A program made the translations under genes and the position numbers. Under the pieces are notes generated by a model that was not told where the DNA came from, searched no databases, and worked only from the letters and a program-made list of their open reading frames with translations. Positions 1-6,408 of a DNA stretch of 12,230 nucleotides are shown in pieces. This stretch comes from Thermoplasmata archaeon (lineage in GTDB: Archaea; Thermoplasmatota; Thermoplasmata; Thermoplasmatales; Thermoplasmataceae): positions 1 to 12,230 of the forward strand of contig JAKAQT010000037.1 of assembly GCA_021819605.1 (NCBI GenBank), written 5' to 3'. Position 1 is the first letter of the stretch. The number at the start of each line of letters is the position of its first letter.

Positions 1-146
1 CTGGATGAGATTCTTTCCATTATTGCTATGTATTCCCTGGAAAGGTCAACGTCTTTTCCCACCGTTGCCAGGGCAAGCCAGTGCATGTTGTCTATCCTTT
101 CCACCGCAATGGAATGAAGGTTTATCTCAGGTTTTCTGTGCACCAT
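1..146 (-). CDS. rnp4: Ribonuclease P protein component 4 (Rpp21/Rpr2 family), N-terminal part, cut by window edge
   Basis: Reading the minus strand from the ATG at 146-144 gives an open frame of 48 codons that runs off the left edge. The translation contains HSIAVERIDNMHWLALA followed by a segment with SREYIAIMERIS. This matches the N-terminal helical pair of archaeal RNase P protein 4, where the pattern is roughly IAKERI..L...A.....LA.RYV..A. The zinc-binding cysteine half of the family would lie outside the window, so the assignment rests on this helical motif alone. The family is a protein subunit of the RNase P ribonucleoprotein, which removes 5' leaders from pre-tRNA. No in-frame alternative start is seen before a stop at 173-171. 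There is no Shine-Dalgarno, but an AT-rich TATA-like stretch lies about 28-32 nt upstream, so translation is probably leaderless. It is divergent from the phosphatase gene with only 28 bp between start codons. Confidence 0.65.
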   Translation of the reverse strand, partial: MVHRKPEINLHSIAVERIDNMHWLALATVGKDVDLSREYIAIMERISS

Positions 147-178
147 TATTAATGGAGGATTGATACAGAATTATATGA
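145..178. promoter_or_regulatory. Overlapping divergent promoters of rnp4 and the phosphatase gene
   Basis: On the plus strand an AT-rich element (ATTATTAAT, 145-153) is centred about 26 nt before the phosphatase ATG at 175, the spacing expected for a TATA box of a leaderless archaeal transcript. On the minus strand a TATA-like stretch (about 170-182, read TTTATCATATAAT) sits about 28-32 nt before the rnp4 ATG at 146. Each candidate TATA box therefore lies on or beside the other gene's start codon. The element assignment is inferred from spacing and composition only. Confidence 0.4.
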
Positions 179-843
179 TAAAGCTTGTCCTTAGCGACAT
201 CGATGGAACCATAACGGACAGCAGGCGTGTACTGTCTTCATCTGCATCAGAACAGATCAGGAAGGCGCAGGACGCCGGCGTCATTGTAAGTCTTGTCAGC
301 GGCAACGTAATTCCTGTCATGTACACGTTCAGGACCTACCTTGGAATGAAAGCCCCATTATTCGCTGAGAATGGAGGGGCAATGATTGACGATAACATCA
401 CCCAGTTCTTCAGCATGGACAGACCCAGGGCATTCTTCCGGGACCTGGAGAAAAGCCGCCTCGCGAAGGGCATAATGACCAACCAGTGGCGCCTGTGCTC
501 CATGGGTTTTGAACCAGTTGGCCCTGTTGAACAGGAAATATTGCAGCTGACCGCACGGTATAATGTGGAGATCACCAACAGCGGATTTTCATGGCACATC
601 CTGAATGTGGGTCAGAATAAAGGGTTCGCATTGCATTACCTCATGGAAAGGTATGACCTCAGGCCGGATGAAGTCCTTGTTATTGGGGATAATTTCAACG
701 ACATTCCAATGTTCATTGAAGGCGTAAGAAAAGCCGTACCTGCCAATGCGGAGGAGGAACTGAAGAAGAGGGCGGACTACATTGCCCGGTCAGGATACGG
801 GGACGGGTCAGCCGAGATTCTATCATCGCTGGAATCATTTTAA
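175..843 (+). CDS. Phosphoglycolate phosphatase, archaeal HAD superfamily (TA0175-like)
   Basis: A 222-residue HAD-superfamily hydrolase of the archaeal phosphoglycolate phosphatase type, predicted to hydrolyse 2-phosphoglycolate to glycolate and phosphate in the cytosol with Mg2+. Visible motifs are the nucleophile loop DIDGT (D8 and D10), motif II SGN at 42-44, the conserved lysine at about 149 in GQNKGFAL, and the metal-binding motif IV GDNFND at 171-176. The segment between motifs II and III (about 80-145) is the small C2-type cap. Length and architecture match the Thermoplasma enzyme (about 224 aa). I chose ATG 175 because homologues begin MI.L...D.DG just before the first motif and a TATA-like element lies about 26 nt upstream. 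An in-frame TTG at 160 would add five residues, but it sits 1 nt after a GGAGG (154-158), too close to act as its ribosome site; the same GGAGG is rather far (16 nt) from ATG 175. The exact physiological substrate is inferred from the family. Confidence 0.88.
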   Translation: MIKLVLSDIDGTITDSRRVLSSSASEQIRKAQDAGVIVSLVSGNVIPVMYTFRTYLGMKAPLFAENGGAMIDDNITQFFSMDRPRAFFRDLEKSRLAKGIMTNQWRLCSMGFEPVGPVEQEILQLTARYNVEITNSGFSWHILNVGQNKGFALHYLMERYDLRPDEVLVIGDNFNDIPMFIEGVRKAVPANAEEELKKRADYIARSGYGDGSAEILSSLESF

Positions 844-871
844 CATTTGTGAGCGAGAAATCCCACTCCCT

Positions 872-2137
872 TCAGGGGTAAGAGGATGTCACGTTTCCAA
901 CAAACCTGCCATTTCTGCCCCCAACAAATTCATTGTTCTCAAGAATGATATCGCCGCGCATAACAACGGTGTGCGGAAACACTGCCTGAAAACCGTTGAA
1001 GGGTGAAATTGGGGTCTTTGAGTGGAGGCGATCCTGATTTACCCTCCTGGTTTCGCTGAATTTCACAGCCATGAAGTCTGCCAGATAACCCACCTGAATA
1101 ATGCCTTTACGTATGCCCATTGCGGCCGCAGGATTGGCAATCGCGGTTCTGTGCACCAGGCTGAGCGGGATGGTCTTGTTTGCAACAAGGGCAAGCATGA
1201 GCGGTATCCTGGTCTCAACCCCTATGATGCCTGCTGAAGCCTGAAAAAACTCTTCCTTATCATGCTCTGTGTGAGGTGCGTGATCCGAGGATAGAATATC
1301 AAAACTTCCCCTGAAATAGCTATCCATGAGCTTGCGCTGTGTATCCCTTGATCTCAGCGGTGGATTAACCTTACCCCAGCTTCCCAGATCCATCTCACTG
1401 TTTAGAAGTATGTGGTGGGGAGTGACCTCCTTCATGGCTCTGCCGTTGAGCTTTGAAAGGCTTTCAGGAGTGCTTATGTGCGCCATGATCTTCTTCTTCA
1501 GCGGCATTCCGGATATTAACTCTGCAGATGTCACCTCGCACTGCTCAGGCCTGGCCCTGTCATGATCCATCAGTGAATTTTCCTCAGGGATAGAATTGGC
1601 CTTCAGGCAGGCTGCATCCTCCCCGTGAAACACCACGGGCACATTCATGGAATCCAGGACCTTGAGGTCACTGTCAGAAATCTGATCAACTGCAGTGGAG
1701 TTTGTGCTTCCCCCAAGGAATATCTTTATGCCACTGCTCCTTGGGCTTATCAGATCGGCGTTCCTGCCGTTGTAAAGTGAATACAGGCCGAAATCGCAGT
1801 TTGATCTGGAGGATACGGATGAGAGTTTGTCCTGGAAAACAGAATAGTCAGAAACAGGAACAAGGTTATTTGGCATATCATAAACCGTGGTTGTCCCACC
1901 ATATACCGCTGAAAGGCTGCCGGTGCTGAAATCTTCCTTGTCTGTTTCCCCGGGGTCCCTGAAGTGCACATGTATGTCGGTTCCTGCTGGAATTATTGCC
2001 CCTTCAAGCTTTGTGACCGGTGCCCCAGTTATTGCTTTTCCTATGTGAGAAATAACCCCGTCACTGACAGCAACCTCAAGTTCCCTGAACTCATCCTGAA
2101 AGTAGAATCTGCCGGAATATATTGTATCATACGACAT
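872..2137 (-). CDS. pyrC: Dihydroorotase, class I (PyrC)
   Basis: A 421-residue amidohydrolase that interconverts N-carbamoyl-L-aspartate and dihydroorotate, the third step of de novo pyrimidine synthesis. The zinc site is visible: HVHFRDPG at 56-63 (H56, H58 ligands and R60 for substrate), H171 in VVFHGED, H220 in AHIST, and D285 in SSDHAPHT. Other family marks are YDMPN at 86-90, KIFLGGST at 138-145 and KVNPPLR at 256-262. Full length for a monofunctional class I enzyme. The ATG at 2137 follows the queE stop codon (TGA, 2140-2138) with no intervening base, and a GAGGTG Shine-Dalgarno-like sequence overlaps the last queE codons, so it is translated as the second gene of a queE-pyrC operon, probably by coupling. 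Allantoinase is the main alternative in this superfamily; the HFRDPG and NPPLR motifs and the length favour dihydroorotase. Its stop lies 28 bp from the convergent phosphatase gene. Confidence 0.92.
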   Translation of the reverse strand: MSYDTIYSGRFYFQDEFRELEVAVSDGVISHIGKAITGAPVTKLEGAIIPAGTDIHVHFRDPGETDKEDFSTGSLSAVYGGTTTVYDMPNNLVPVSDYSVFQDKLSSVSSRSNCDFGLYSLYNGRNADLISPRSSGIKIFLGGSTNSTAVDQISDSDLKVLDSMNVPVVFHGEDAACLKANSIPEENSLMDHDRARPEQCEVTSAELISGMPLKKKIMAHISTPESLSKLNGRAMKEVTPHHILLNSEMDLGSWGKVNPPLRSRDTQRKLMDSYFRGSFDILSSDHAPHTEHDKEEFFQASAGIIGVETRIPLMLALVANKTIPLSLVHRTAIANPAAAMGIRKGIIQVGYLADFMAVKFSETRRVNQDRLHSKTPISPFNGFQAVFPHTVVMRGDIILENNEFVGGRNGRFVGNVTSSYP

Positions 2138-2779
2138 TCATACACCTCTTCGTTCTCCCCATATGAGCTTGTGAAGCTGAGGGAGTACCCTTACACTGAG
2201 ACCCTGTTTCAGCACAGACTCTGCCAGCCATCTGATATCCGTCCCCCAGGCCGGCTGGAAAACGGCTTCACATCTCAAATTATGCTTCGACATAAAATCC
2301 GTTGCAAATGCATAATCATTTTCATCAGCTATTACAAATTTCACATAATCCGGTTTTCTCAGGTGTTCCGGATTGCTCAGCCTTAGGCTTTTCTCTTCTC
2401 CCGAAGATGGGGTCTTAACATCCATATCTATGACAGCATTCTCAATTTTTGTGTATTCATCAACCGGAAGAGATCCACTTGTTTCAATGAGCACTTTCTT
2501 TCCCCTTGCTGTAACTGTTTTTACAAATTCAGGAGCTTCCCTCTGGAGAAGTGGCTCCCCTCCCGTGAGGCATACCCACTCCTCCCAGCTCTCTGAGGCA
2601 GTACGAACCAGTTCCTGAAGCGGTATTTCTTCTCCGCCAGTGAAGGTGTAGGTGGAATCGCACCATTTGCACCTCAGGTTGCACCTGTTTGTTCTTATGA
2701 ATAGCATGGGAATGCCCATGTAAAGCCCTTCCCCCTGTATGCTGTGAAATATCTCCGTTATTAGCAATTTCCTGTGCAT
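2138..2779 (-). CDS. queE: 7-carboxy-7-deazaguanine synthase QueE (radical SAM)
   Basis: A 213-residue radical SAM enzyme that rearranges 6-carboxy-5,6,7,8-tetrahydropterin to 7-carboxy-7-deazaguanine, the precursor of preQ0 and, in archaea, of archaeosine in tRNA. Visible marks (numbered from this start) are IFHSIQGEG at 10-18, the [4Fe-4S] motif C33-x3-C37-x2-C40 followed by DS, the SAM-binding TGGEP at 72-76, ETSG at 99-102 and DVKTPSSG at 120-127. I chose ATG 2779 because QueE proteins usually begin only a few residues before the SIQGEG motif and because a TATA-like element at 2817-2826 would start transcription near 2796, inside a longer reading frame. An upstream in-frame ATG at 2806 would add nine residues and remains possible. 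It is the first gene of the queE-pyrC pair and diverges from the ACT-domain gene. Other queuosine/archaeosine genes are not in the window. Confidence 0.88.
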   Translation of the reverse strand: MHRKLLITEIFHSIQGEGLYMGIPMLFIRTNRCNLRCKWCDSTYTFTGGEEIPLQELVRTASESWEEWVCLTGGEPLLQREAPEFVKTVTARGKKVLIETSGSLPVDEYTKIENAVIDMDVKTPSSGEEKSLRLSNPEHLRKPDYVKFVIADENDYAFATDFMSKHNLRCEAVFQPAWGTDIRWLAESVLKQGLSVRVLPQLHKLIWGERRGV

Positions 2780-2816
2780 ATCATATCCGGATAAATACTT
2801 CCACATTGCCGTGCGG

Positions 2817-2826
2817 AAATTATAAG
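2817..2826 (-). promoter_or_regulatory. TATA-like element of the queE-pyrC operon
   Basis: Read on the minus strand this is CTTATAATTT. A start site about 26 nt downstream falls near 2796, giving a leader of roughly 17 nt to ATG 2779. Assigned by sequence and spacing only. Confidence 0.35.
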
Positions 2827-2939
2827 AAAACTAGTGTGAAATCAACGCAGCAAAAATAATTTGCCAAAATTATGCAGAAACAGCAGGCAGTGTATATGTC
2901 GTTGCCGTTACTGGCAGTTCTGTGGAATGACTGGCAAAA

Positions 2940-2948
2940 ACTATATGA
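2940..2948 (+). promoter_or_regulatory. TATA-like element before the ACT-domain regulator
   Basis: The sequence ACTATATGA is centred about 24 nt before ATG 2968, suitable for a leaderless transcript. A second AT-rich stretch, TTATAAT (about 2951-2957), is too close to that ATG. This element supports ATG 2968 as the real start over the in-frame ATG at 2872. Confidence 0.35.
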
Positions 2949-2967
2949 TCGTTATAATCTCCATAGT

Positions 2968-3567
2968 ATGGCCCAACCGAGAAAGGGAAGAGGTACAGTG
3001 GAGGCAACGGTGAGGCAGTTCCTGAAGCTGAGGCCCGAAACATATTCATTCCTTAAGGACAGGATAATAAATATAAGCAAACTGGCCGAGGAAATCAGGG
3101 AAAAGTATCCTGATCTCAGCCCTGCCAGCATAAGATATTCCCTGAACAAGATAATGGAAGAATCCAGCAGGAAAAAGGCAGACTTCACATATGTTGAGGA
3201 TCTTCTGATGCAGAGTAAGGTTACACTCCAGGATAAGATCACCGTTCTAACATCCCAGAAGACTCTCAATGTCAGCTATATATCGGCCACGTATCTCACA
3301 GATTCCGTGGTATACATAGTGGATGAGCTGAGAAGCGGGAAGCTTCCTGCAGGCGGACAGGTTACAATAGAGCGTGATGTCAGTGCAATACACATCCTGT
3401 CCCCAAAGGAGATAGAGCAGGTACCCGGCTTTGTCATGCGGATCACGGAGAGGCTCTATTCTGTGGGGGTGAACATACTTCAGCTCATATCATGCTCAAA
3501 CGAGACAATAATAGTGGTGAAGAAGTCCGATGGGGTGAAGGCGTATGAGAATCTTGTCCTTGCATGA
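2968..3567 (+). CDS. wHTH-ACT domain protein, predicted regulator of amino-acid metabolism (COG2150-like)
   Basis: A 199-residue protein with two visible parts. Residues about 8-66 are a helical N-terminal region with VEATVRQFLKLRP, then IINISKLAEEI and a basic segment around SIRYSLNKI. This pattern is found in archaeal proteins annotated as ACT-containing regulators, in which it looks like a winged-helix or related DNA-binding module. Residues about 136-199 form an ACT domain like those at the C-terminus of aspartokinase: a strand with VSAIHIL, a VPGFVMRITERLYSVGVNILQLIS helix-strand and a final IIVVKK strand. ACT domains bind small ligands, typically amino acids. No ligand or DNA target can be read from the sequence. 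I chose ATG 2968 because family similarity begins there and a TATA-like box lies 24 nt upstream. The frame stays open back to ATG 2872, but those 32 residues look non-conserved. The gene is convergent with argGH, which suggests but does not show a role in arginine control. Confidence 0.7.
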   Translation: MAQPRKGRGTVEATVRQFLKLRPETYSFLKDRIINISKLAEEIREKYPDLSPASIRYSLNKIMEESSRKKADFTYVEDLLMQSKVTLQDKITVLTSQKTLNVSYISATYLTDSVVYIVDELRSGKLPAGGQVTIERDVSAIHILSPKEIEQVPGFVMRITERLYSVGVNILQLISCSNETIIVVKKSDGVKAYENLVLA

Positions 3568-3678
3568 TATGGTTTTTCAATGGTGAATAGAATTTCCGAG
3601 AGTAATTAATTTCTTTGAATCCTGCAGGTCGATCTTCCGCAGGATGGAAAGTTTCCGGCAAGAATGAAAGACCTGCCC
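3568..3678. other. Convergent intergenic region with three short inverted repeats
   Basis: This 111-bp gap separates the 3' ends of the ACT-domain gene and argH. It holds a perfect 7-bp inverted repeat, ATCCTGC (3619-3625) and GCAGGAT (3639-3645), a compact GGAAA-G-TTTCC at 3646-3656, and an alternative 7-bp pair, GCAGGTC (3624-3630) with GACCTGC (3670-3676). The first and third pairings share bases 3624-3625, so they cannot both form completely. No long T-run follows on either strand. The role could be a bidirectional 3' processing or termination region; this is inference. Confidence 0.4.
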
Positions 3679-5001
3679 CTATTGCACTGTTCGTGCCTGT
3701 GCAATTATATCGAGGTAATGCTGCATAGTACTGTCCTTGAGGTCCATAATTTCCGTTTTCAGCCCATGGATGAGATCGTTGTTAATGCTCCTTATCTCTT
3801 CTGGATCGATTTCTTCCAGAGTCTTTCCATTCCTCACCATTTCACCGACTGCACTGTAGGAATCCTTCCATGTTTTTCCTTCCCTGAACAGCTTATGGGC
3901 GTTTGCTGTTGCATAGGATGAGTTCTGTACAATGCTGCGTGAGCCCTTGGGGTTGAATTCAATTCCACTGAAAAAGCGGCCTGCAACCGCCAAAATATCC
4001 TCAGCCAGTAAAAATGAATCCACAAGCTCCTTCTTTACCAGCTGAAAATCCCTGTGATATCCTGAGGATTTGGAGATAACAGTCATAATGACGCCTGAAA
4101 TTTTTCCTGCTATTTCTGCTGCGTAGCCCTGCGTCATTTCCAGAAAGTCTGGGTTCCTCTTGTTTGCCATGAGTGAGCTGCCTGTTGTGAAACCGGCTGG
4201 AAGAATGAATACAGGCATTTCATCTCCGGACATAAGGATAAAGTCCTGGGAGATCCTTGAAAGTTCCAGCATCATTAGGGACAGCTGGAAGATGGAATTC
4301 AGTTCATCCATGCCTCTCTGCGATGCCAGGTACATTGGATTCACATCACCGCGCTTCAGCCCAAGTAAGCTTGCAACTTCCTTGAAATCAACTCCTGAAA
4401 GCGATCCGAAGCCTGAGCCGTATCCCAGAGGCAATATTTCGTTCCCATGCAAGGCATCAAGCATTTTTTTTGAGCGATTGTAGAATATGGAGGCAAGATA
4501 ATCCATATATGTTACAGAAGAGACTGCCATTCCCTGCCTGTAATGCGTGTAGCCGGGCATCACCCCCTTAATCTCATCCCTCTTTGCAAGGATGATCTCT
4601 GCTATGCCTGCGCATTCCCATGCAATATTCAGCAGATGGTGGCGTGTAAAAAGCAGGATATCTGTCTGTATTTGTTCGTTCCTTGAAAGGAATAGCCGGA
4701 GGTTCTTGCCTGAAACTCCTGCTTTTTCAATCACCATTGCTTCAACATTTCCGTGAACATCCTCCAGATCTGCACTCAGGTCAGGGTCGGTGGAATAAAT
4801 TTCGGCAAGCGCATGAAGTATCCGGACGCTTTCATAACGCGGAATCAGGTCCTGTTTCATTATCTGCAGATGGTACGCAACCAGGGAAAGTACCTCGTAA
4901 TCCACCATGTTCCTGTCAGTCCGTATGTCATCATCAACCATCAGCCTGTTCAGGTATGGCAGAGAATCATCCGAAGCACCGCTGGCCCATATCTTATTCA
5001 T
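3679..5001 (-). CDS. argH: Argininosuccinate lyase (ArgH)
   Basis: A 440-residue member of the fumarase/aspartase superfamily that cleaves argininosuccinate to arginine and fumarate, the last step of arginine synthesis; it normally works as a homotetramer. Family marks are EDVHGNVE at 80-87, SRNEQIQTD at 106-114 (usually SRND), PGYTHYRQ at 149-156 with H153 as the family's conserved catalytic-site histidine, and the mobile signature loop GSSLMANKRNPD at 274-285, which carries the catalytic serine and the conserved K and N. The usual motif is GSS.MP.K.NP; alanine replaces the proline here, a mild deviation also compatible with activity. The start ATG at 5001 lies 6 nt after the argG stop, with no clear Shine-Dalgarno in the gap, which suggests coupled translation from an argG-argH transcript. 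The downstream end faces the ACT-domain gene. Length is slightly short of the bacterial norm (about 460), as in other archaeal members. Confidence 0.93.
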   Translation of the reverse strand: MNKIWASGASDDSLPYLNRLMVDDDIRTDRNMVDYEVLSLVAYHLQIMKQDLIPRYESVRILHALAEIYSTDPDLSADLEDVHGNVEAMVIEKAGVSGKNLRLFLSRNEQIQTDILLFTRHHLLNIAWECAGIAEIILAKRDEIKGVMPGYTHYRQGMAVSSVTYMDYLASIFYNRSKKMLDALHGNEILPLGYGSGFGSLSGVDFKEVASLLGLKRGDVNPMYLASQRGMDELNSIFQLSLMMLELSRISQDFILMSGDEMPVFILPAGFTTGSSLMANKRNPDFLEMTQGYAAEIAGKISGVIMTVISKSSGYHRDFQLVKKELVDSFLLAEDILAVAGRFFSGIEFNPKGSRSIVQNSSYATANAHKLFREGKTWKDSYSAVGEMVRNGKTLEEIDPEEIRSINNDLIHGLKTEIMDLKDSTMQHYLDIIAQARTVQ

Positions 5002-5007
5002 AAGGAA

Positions 5008-6225
5008 TCAGAAACTCTTGGATATTTCTGCCACTGCCTTCTTCCTGACGCTGTTGGTGTTTACAGTCTGCATCCCGAAGAGCTCAACAAATCCCTTGGC
5101 ATAGGACTGATTGAAAGTGTCGTGCATTCCATAGGTTGATTTCTCATAATTGTAGAGGGTGTACGGACTCTCCATTCCCTGAACAAACAGATTCCCGTTC
5201 TGCAGCTTGAGGGATACAGTTCCGGATACATAGGCGTTGACGCTTTTCAGGAAACTGTTCAGGTGATCCATCAGGGGATCAAACCACAGGCCGTCATATG
5301 TCATGGTGGTCCACTTTGATTCGATTATGGATTTGAATGCAGCCTCCTCCCGGCTCAGTGTCATCCGTTCCAGGGACCTGTGGGCGTTTATGATCACAGA
5401 TGCAGCCGGGCATTCATAAAATTCCCTGCTCTTTATTCCGGTGACCCTGTCCTCAAGATGATCTATGGCACCATACCCCGCCTTGCCGGCAATTCCATTG
5501 AGGTCCGAGACAATCTTTGCAAGTGGTTTCCTGACGCCGTTGATTTCCACAGGAATTCCTGCAGTGAACTGCAGTGTAAATTCAACGGCTTCGTGTGGGG
5601 TCTGGTCCGGCGGCGTAACCCAGGCATAGGCATCGGCTGGTATGGGTTTCCTCGGATCTTCAAGATCTGAACCTTCCACGGACCTTCCCCAAAGGTTCTC
5701 ATCGGTGGAGTATTTCCCCCCCAGTTTGACCGGAATTCCGTTCTTCGAGGCATATTCCATCTCCTGGTCCCTGTTGAGCCCCCAGTCCCGCACTGGTGCA
5801 ATAACGTTAAGGTCCGGATTCAGGGCCCTGATTGATACCTCAAACCTCACCTGGTCGTTGCCCTTGCCAGTGCAGCCATGGACTATGACATCACAGTCAT
5901 GGGTATCTGCGGCATTAACGGCTTCAAGGGACATCAGAGGCCGCGCAATGCTTGTGGAGAGGGGATATGCTCCATCATACATGCCATCTGCCATTATCTC
6001 CCTGGAAATGTATCCGCCTGCAAACTCGTTCTTCACATTCTTTGTTATGACGTCAGATGCGCCCAGTTTCCAGGCTTTTTCAGCTATTGCGGCAAGATCG
6101 TTTTCCTCCTGCCCCACATCAAGGGTCAGGGTAACAACATCCATGCCCAGCTTCTCCTGCAACATCTTCAGGATAACAGAAGTGTCCAATCCTCCGGAAT
6201 ACAGTAGTAATCCTCGTTTATACAT
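5008..6225 (-). CDS. argG: Argininosuccinate synthase (ArgG)
   Basis: A 405-residue enzyme that joins citrulline and aspartate at the expense of ATP (released as AMP and PPi) to form argininosuccinate. The N-terminal ATP pyrophosphatase P-loop SGGLDTS is at 10-16, followed by TLDVGQ at 34-39, the ARPLM segment at 94-98, HGCTGKGNDQVRFE at 116-129 for aspartate/citrulline binding, and YSTDENLWGRS at 172-182. Full length for the family. The start ATG at 6225 has no Shine-Dalgarno upstream (the sequence there is CCCTCC on the coding strand), so initiation is probably leaderless. It is the first gene of the argGH operon and is divergent from the Xaa-Pro peptidase gene across a 183-bp AT-rich region. 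A 9-bp inverted repeat overlaps the expected promoter position. Confidence 0.95.
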   Translation of the reverse strand: MYKRGLLLYSGGLDTSVILKMLQEKLGMDVVTLTLDVGQEENDLAAIAEKAWKLGASDVITKNVKNEFAGGYISREIMADGMYDGAYPLSTSIARPLMSLEAVNAADTHDCDVIVHGCTGKGNDQVRFEVSIRALNPDLNVIAPVRDWGLNRDQEMEYASKNGIPVKLGGKYSTDENLWGRSVEGSDLEDPRKPIPADAYAWVTPPDQTPHEAVEFTLQFTAGIPVEINGVRKPLAKIVSDLNGIAGKAGYGAIDHLEDRVTGIKSREFYECPAASVIINAHRSLERMTLSREEAAFKSIIESKWTTMTYDGLWFDPLMDHLNSFLKSVNAYVSGTVSLKLQNGNLFVQGMESPYTLYNYEKSTYGMHDTFNQSYAKGFVELFGMQTVNTNSVRKKAVAEISKSF

Positions 6226-6242
6226 TGGAGGGTTATTCTGAA

Positions 6243-6274
6243 CTCAATATTTCAATCTTTTCAACAATATTGAG
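6243..6274 (-). promoter_or_regulatory. Inverted repeat at the argG promoter, candidate operator
   Basis: CTCAATATT (6243-6251) and AATATTGAG (6266-6274) are perfect 9-bp inverted arms separated by 14 bp, centre to centre 23 bp, about two helical turns. On the argG strand the proximal arm covers an AAATATT stretch about 23-29 nt before the start codon, where the TATA box of a leaderless transcript would be. A dimeric protein binding here could block or recruit the transcription apparatus. The regulator and effector are unknown. Confidence 0.45.
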
Positions 6275-6375
6275 AAAATTACTAATAATTTGGAATAAAC
6301 AACAGTAATAATATCAATAATACTAATAGTGCCCAAAAATTTCATATCAAGCCGTAGCGTATTATGTGGGAAAGG

Positions 6376-6383
6376 CTTTATTT
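6376..6383 (+). promoter_or_regulatory. TATA box of the Xaa-Pro peptidase-priL operon
   Basis: CTTTATTT preceded by a purine-rich GGGAAAGG (BRE-like) is centred about 29 nt before ATG 6409, the standard arrangement for a leaderless archaeal transcript. No Shine-Dalgarno is present before the ATG. Confidence 0.55.
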
Positions 6384-6408
6384 CCGTTAAAGATGGTCTA
6401 CTGATATT

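Larger units (their letters stand above)
6226..6408. other. AT-rich divergent intergenic region argG / Xaa-Pro peptidase
   Basis: This 183-bp region holds both divergent promoters. Besides the inverted repeat next to argG, it contains TACTAATA twice (6280-6287 and 6321-6328, 41 bp apart) in a run of ATA/AAT-rich sequence. No open frame or RNA gene is evident. Confidence 0.5.

Noticed and set aside
160..174. In-frame TTG start adding five residues to the phosphatase
   Set aside because: The GGAGG before it is only 1 nt away, and the family begins at the later ATG, 26 nt after a TATA-like element.
844..871. Short CCCTTCAGGG inverted repeat near the pyrC 3' end as a terminator
   Set aside because: The stem is only a few base pairs, partly inside pyrC, with no T-run; not enough to call a terminator.
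1964..2386. 140-codon open frame on the plus strand
   Set aside because: It is antisense to the pyrC/queE junction, shows no recognisable family, and has shadow-frame composition.
2780..2806. Nine-residue N-terminal extension of QueE from ATG 2806
   Set aside because: The best TATA-like element predicts transcription starting inside this stretch, and QueE proteins usually start closer to the SIQGEG motif.
2872..2967. N-terminal extension of the ACT-domain protein from ATG 2872
   Set aside because: The 32 added residues are tryptophan/tyrosine-rich and not like the family's N-terminus, and a TATA-like box fits ATG 2968. It stays open as an alternative.
5642..6241. 199-codon open frame on the plus strand
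   Set aside because: It lies wholly antisense to argG, which is certain from its motifs, and its translation shows serine/proline-rich shadow composition.
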